Shown here piece after piece: positions 6,611-9,509 of a stretch of DNA of 9,509 bases. The stretch lies in NCBI GenBank assembly GCA_965653225.1, contig CBFGZI010000137.1, positions 1 through 9,509 of the forward strand, written 5' to 3'. Position numbers and translations under genes: made by a program. The first letter of the stretch is position 1. Each line of letters opens with the position of its first letter. The DNA is from JALZDI01 sp965653225. GTDB taxonomy: Bacteria; Actinomycetota; Actinomycetes; Propionibacteriales; Nocardioidaceae. The notes under the pieces are model-generated. The model saw nothing but the letters and a program-made list of their open reading frames with translations. It was not told the DNA's origin and searched no databases.

Positions 6611-7714
6611 ATGACCCGGGTTTTCCTGCATGTCGGCGCACCCAAGACCGGCACGACGTACCTGCAGGACGTGCTGTGGTCGAACCGGGACGCGCTGCGC
6701 AGGCAGGGGGTGCTGTACCCGGGCGACGTCGCGTCGGCGCACTTCCACGCCGCGCAGGACCTGCGGGGACGGTACTTCCGCGGGCACGAGAACCCCCGGG
6801 TGTCCGGCGCCTGGGAGCGCCTGGCCGGCGCCGCGCGCGACTGGTCGGGGCCGACCGTGCTGGTCTCGCACGAGATCCTCGCCGGGTGCGACCCGGACGA
6901 GGCGCACAGGGCGGTCGAGTCGCTGCGTCCGCACGAGGTGCACGTGGTCTACACCGCACGCGACCTCGCCCGGCAGGTGCCGGCGATGTGGCAGGAGTCG
7001 GTGAAGAACGGCCGGGTCGTGCCGTACGGCAAGTACCTGCAGACGCTGCAGAGCGACAGCCCGCACCTGGTCGGGAGGATCTTCTGGCGCACGCAGGACG
7101 CCGTCGACGTGCTCGACCGCTGGAGCGCCGCCGTGCCGGACTCGCACATCCACGTGCTCACCGTGCCCCGCCCGGGTGGTGCCGCGAACCTGCTGTGGCA
7201 GCGCTTCTGCGAGGTGACCGGTCTGGACGCGTCGCGGCTGGACGACTCGGTGCGCTCGCGCGGCAACGTCTCCGTGGGGCTGGCCGAGGGCGAGCTGCTG
7301 CGTCGGATCAACGAGCGGCTCAAGGGCGAGCTGTCCTGGCCCGACCATGAGGCGCTGCTGAAGAACTTCCTGACCCGACAGGTGCTTACCGACCGCGCCG
7401 GCACCACGCCCACCGGCATCCCCGCAGCCGACCGCGGCTGGGTACTCGACCGCAGCCGGGCGCTGGTCGACGGTCTGCGCGATCGGGGGTACGACGTGGC
7501 AGGCTCGCTCGACGAGCTGCTGCCCGACTTCACCGGCGAGCCCGACGCGGCGCCGGACCCGGCGGCCGACGACGTGCTCGACGCCGCCGTGGACACGCTC
7601 GCCGTGCTCCTCACCGAGCACGTCGCACCGCGGCAGACCCGCAAGGCGAAGCTGCGCCGCTGGGGAGGCGCGGTATCCGCACGGCTGCCCGGCCGGCTCA
7701 CCTTCCGTCGCTGA
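6611..7714 (+). CDS. PAPS-dependent sulfotransferase-like protein
   Basis: A 367-residue protein without signal peptide. It opens with MTRVFLHVGAPKTGTTYLQ, a textbook 5'-phosphosulfate binding loop (Lys12, Thr13, Gly14, Thr15, Thr16) at the very N-terminus. A second conserved block, VVYTARDLARQVPAMWQES (Arg117, Asp118), fits the 3'-phosphate binding region, though the usual serine eight residues after the arginine is alanine (Ala125); Ser130 might substitute. Sulfotransferases move sulfate from PAPS to a hydroxyl or amine of a sugar, lipid or small molecule; the acceptor here is unknown. The last 45 residues include a basic tail (RKAKLRRW). The ATG at 6611 is chosen because it leaves the binding loop at its usual place; an ATG at 6590 would add seven residues inside the divergent promoter. 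No PAPS synthesis or glycosyltransferase genes are adjacent. It converges with hppA. Confidence 0.88.
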   Translation: MTRVFLHVGAPKTGTTYLQDVLWSNRDALRRQGVLYPGDVASAHFHAAQDLRGRYFRGHENPRVSGAWERLAGAARDWSGPTVLVSHEILAGCDPDEAHRAVESLRPHEVHVVYTARDLARQVPAMWQESVKNGRVVPYGKYLQTLQSDSPHLVGRIFWRTQDAVDVLDRWSAAVPDSHIHVLTVPRPGGAANLLWQRFCEVTGLDASRLDDSVRSRGNVSVGLAEGELLRRINERLKGELSWPDHEALLKNFLTRQVLTDRAGTTPTGIPAADRGWVLDRSRALVDGLRDRGYDVAGSLDELLPDFTGEPDAAPDPAADDVLDAAVDTLAVLLTEHVAPRQTRKAKLRRWGGAVSARLPGRLTFRR

Positions 7715-7733
7715 GCCCGCTGCTAGAGCGAAA

Positions 7734-7762
7734 GGACCCGCCGAAACCTGTCCGGCGGGCCC
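7734..7762. terminator. Terminator hairpin between the sulfotransferase gene and hppA
   Basis: CCCGCCG (7737-7743) pairs perfectly with CGGCGGG (7753-7759) around a 9-nt loop, and GG at 7734-7735 pairs with CC at 7761-7762 beyond one mismatch. It sits in the 70-bp gap between two convergent stops. On the minus strand the stem is followed by TCCTTTCG, a short T-run, so it suits hppA best; on the plus strand CTCTCAC follows, a weak tail. It probably serves both genes. Confidence 0.75.
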
Positions 7763-7784
7763 TCTCACGTGTGTCGGGCTGACG

Positions 7785-9509
7785 TCAGTTGGCGCCGACC
7801 TTTTCGGCCGGTGTGGCGTCGACGTCGCCGATCGCCACCGGGCGCCGCTTGGAGATGTACACCGCGCCGGCGACGATGAGCGCCGCGACCACCGCGATCC
7901 CGATGCGGAGCGGGGTGTTGGCGTTCGTGCCCACCGACAACGTGACGACGGCGGGTGCGATCAGCAGCGACACCAGGTTCATCACCTTGATCAGCGGGTT
8001 GATCGCCGGGCCGGCGGTGTCCTTGAACGGGTCGCCGACGGTGTCACCGATGACGGTGGCCTCGTGCGCCTGGGACCCCTTCCCGCCGTGGTAGCCGTCC
8101 TCCACCAGCTTCTTGGAGTTGTCCCACGCACCTCCGGAGTTGGCCAGGAACACCGCCATCAGCGTGCCCGCGCCGATGGCACCGGCGAGGTAGGAGCCAA
8201 GCGGTGCGGCGCCGAGGCCGAAGCCGACCGCGATCGGCGTCATGATCGCCAGCAGACCGGGCGTGGCCAGCTCGCGCAGCGAGTCGCGGGTGCAGATGTC
8301 GACCACGCGGCCGTACTCGGGCCGACCGGTGCCCTCCATGATCCCGGGGATCTCGTCGAACTGACGCCTGACTTCGTACACGACCGCTCCGGCGGCACGG
8401 CCGACGGCGCTGATCGCGAGCCCGGAGAACAGGAACACGACCGCAGCACCGATCAGCAGGCCCACGAGGTTCTTGGGGTCGGCGACGTTGAGCACGCCGA
8501 AGAAGTCCAGGAACGTGGACGCGGTGAAGTCCTGGCGGGTCACCCCGGCGTCGCGCACGGCGCTGGAGATCGCGTCGGTGAAGGAGCCGAACAGCGCGGT
8601 CGCCGCCAGCACGGCGGTGGCGATCGCGATGCCCTTGGTGATCGCCTTCGTGGTGTTGCCCACGGCGTCGAGCTCGGTGAGGATGCCGGCCGCGTCGCCG
8701 TGCACGTCGCCGGACATCTCGGCGATGCCCTGCGCGTTGTCGGACACCGGGCCGAACGTGTCCATGGCCACGATCACGCCCACGGTGGTGAGCAGGCCGC
8801 AGCCGGCCAGCGCCACCGCGAACAGCGACACCACGATCGAGCCGCCGCCGAGCAGGAACGCACCGAAGACCGCCGCGCCGATCACGAGCGCGGTGTAGAC
8901 GGCCGACTCGAACCCGACCGAAAGACCCGACAGGATGACGGTGGCCGGGCCGGTGAGCGCGGTCTTGCCGACGTCCCTGACGGGACGGTGCTCGGTGCCG
9001 GTGAAGTAGCCGGTCAGGGCCAGGATGCAGGCGGCCAGCACGATGCCGATGATCACCGAGCCGGCGGCGATCACCCGGGGGTCGCCCTGGACGACGACCG
9101 GCTGGCCGGTGAGGGCGCCGAACAGCTGCTCGAGCGCACTGCCGCCGCCACCGCCGCCACTGAGGTCGTTGAAGCTGCTCGGGAGGTACAGGAACGCCGC
9201 GATCGTGCACACCACCGCGGAGACGCCCGCAGAGATGTAGAACGCGCGGTTGATCGTGGTCAGGCCGCTCTCGCCGGCGCGCGGGCGGCAGAGGTAGACG
9301 CCGAGGATCGCGGTGAGGGCGCCGATCGCGGGGACGATCAGCGGGAACACCAGTCCTTCGGTGCCGAAGGCGACGCTGCCGAGGATGAGCGCTGCCACCA
9401 GCGTCACGGCGTAGGACTCGAACAGGTCCGCGGCCATGCCGGCGCAGTCACCGACGTTGTCGCCCACGTTGTCGGCGATCGTCGCGGCGTTGCGCGGGTC
9501 GTCCTCGGG
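7785..9509 (-). CDS. hppA: K+-independent proton-pumping membrane pyrophosphatase, N-terminus beyond the window
   Basis: Couples hydrolysis of cytosolic pyrophosphate to proton export across the membrane. The C-terminal 574 residues are visible; whole bacterial enzymes have roughly 700-800, with about 16 membrane helices. Three conserved active-site stretches are present: DNVGDNVGDCAGMAADL (about 9430-9475), SDNAQGIAEMSGD (about 8705-8746) and GDTVGDPFKDTAGPAINP (about 7990-8048). Many hydrophobic helices lie between them. At the position that decides potassium need, the segment reads GNTTKAITKG with lysine (codon 8646-8648), where K+-dependent enzymes have alanine; lysine marks the K+-independent, proton-pumping class. 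The ATG at 9467 is internal: the frame continues upstream with PEDDPRNAATIADNVGDN, a conserved part of the first motif. A loop with six glycines (about 9145-9165) is unusual but harmless. It ends before a hairpin terminator. Confidence 0.97.
   Translation of the reverse strand, partial: PEDDPRNAATIADNVGDNVGDCAGMAADLFESYAVTLVAALILGSVAFGTEGLVFPLIVPAIGALTAILGVYLCRPRAGESGLTTINRAFYISAGVSAVVCTIAAFLYLPSSFNDLSGGGGGGSALEQLFGALTGQPVVVQGDPRVIAAGSVIIGIVLAACILALTGYFTGTEHRPVRDVGKTALTGPATVILSGLSVGFESAVYTALVIGAAVFGAFLLGGGSIVVSLFAVALAGCGLLTTVGVIVAMDTFGPVSDNAQGIAEMSGDVHGDAAGILTELDAVGNTTKAITKGIAIATAVLAATALFGSFTDAISSAVRDAGVTRQDFTASTFLDFFGVLNVADPKNLVGLLIGAAVVFLFSGLAISAVGRAAGAVVYEVRRQFDEIPGIMEGTGRPEYGRVVDICTRDSLRELATPGLLAIMTPIAVGFGLGAAPLGSYLAGAIGAGTLMAVFLANSGGAWDNSKKLVEDGYHGGKGSQAHEATVIGDTVGDPFKDTAGPAINPLIKVMNLVSLLIAPAVVTLSVGTNANTPLRIGIAVVAALIVAGAVYISKRRPVAIGDVDATPAEKVGAN

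Noticed and set aside
6612..6654. Longer methyltransferase starts at 6612 and 6654
   Set aside because: They lack a ribosome binding site as good as the AGGA before 6591 and would overlap the sulfotransferase PAPS loop coding region.
4291..7350. 1019-residue plus-strand frame antisense to the peptidase and methyltransferase
   Set aside because: Low-complexity translation without motifs; it covers two intact enzymes on the other strand and then the sulfotransferase gene in a different frame.
7779..7787. TGACGTCA palindrome at the hppA stop codon as an operator
   Set aside because: It lies at the 3' end of hppA between convergent genes, where an operator has no promoter to act on; an 8-bp palindrome of this composition can occur by chance.
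1..9509. Mobile element, phage, CRISPR, toxin-antitoxin or defence system
   Set aside because: No transposase, integrase, terminal inverted repeats, direct-repeat array, tRNA or known defence domain was found on either strand; the genes look chromosomal with uniform composition.

Overview
The window is a very GC-rich stretch of bacterial chromosome, almost fully coding, with the third-position G/C bias of an actinobacterium. Three things support that: GTG starts, genes that appear to lack Shine-Dalgarno sequences, and the protein families present (a topoisomerase I without zinc ribbons but with a Lys/Ala tail, a K+-independent proton-pumping pyrophosphatase, and a PAPS-type sulfotransferase). 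From memory, topA and hppA also lie a few genes apart in Streptomyces, with a methyltransferase between them. This therefore looks like a conserved chromosomal neighbourhood rather than a mobile island. Genus cannot be decided from the sequence.

Layout: (1) 1-2646, minus strand: topA, DNA topoisomerase I, lacking only the end of its basic C-terminal tail. (2) 2647-2823: a divergent intergenic region with a 13-bp palindrome and a tandem TACCGT motif just before the next gene. (3) 2824-4026, plus: a secreted lipoprotein with a CapA/PgsA-type metallophosphatase-like domain. (4) 4052-5083, minus: a lipoprotein M28 zinc aminopeptidase, convergent with the CapA gene over a 25-bp gap that holds a hairpin. 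(5) 5098-6591, minus: a class I SAM-dependent methyltransferase with an NPPF motif, 14 bp upstream of the peptidase and probably co-transcribed with it. (6) 6611-7714, plus: a sulfotransferase whose start is only 19 bp from the divergent methyltransferase start. (7) 7715-7784: a hairpin terminator between convergent genes. (8) 7785-9509, minus: the C-terminal 574 residues of HppA, running off the right edge.

The genes do not form one pathway. topA and hppA are housekeeping. The two lipoproteins share a design (lipobox cysteine, low-complexity Pro/Ala/Thr linker, metal-dependent hydrolase-like domain) and would act on the outer face of the membrane. The methyltransferase and sulfotransferase are cytosolic with unknown substrates. 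I found no RNA gene, CRISPR array, transposon, attachment site or convincing novel multi-gene system. The more interesting points are the compact divergent start, possible leaderless promoters, the operator-like palindrome and the orphan CapA and sulfotransferase genes.
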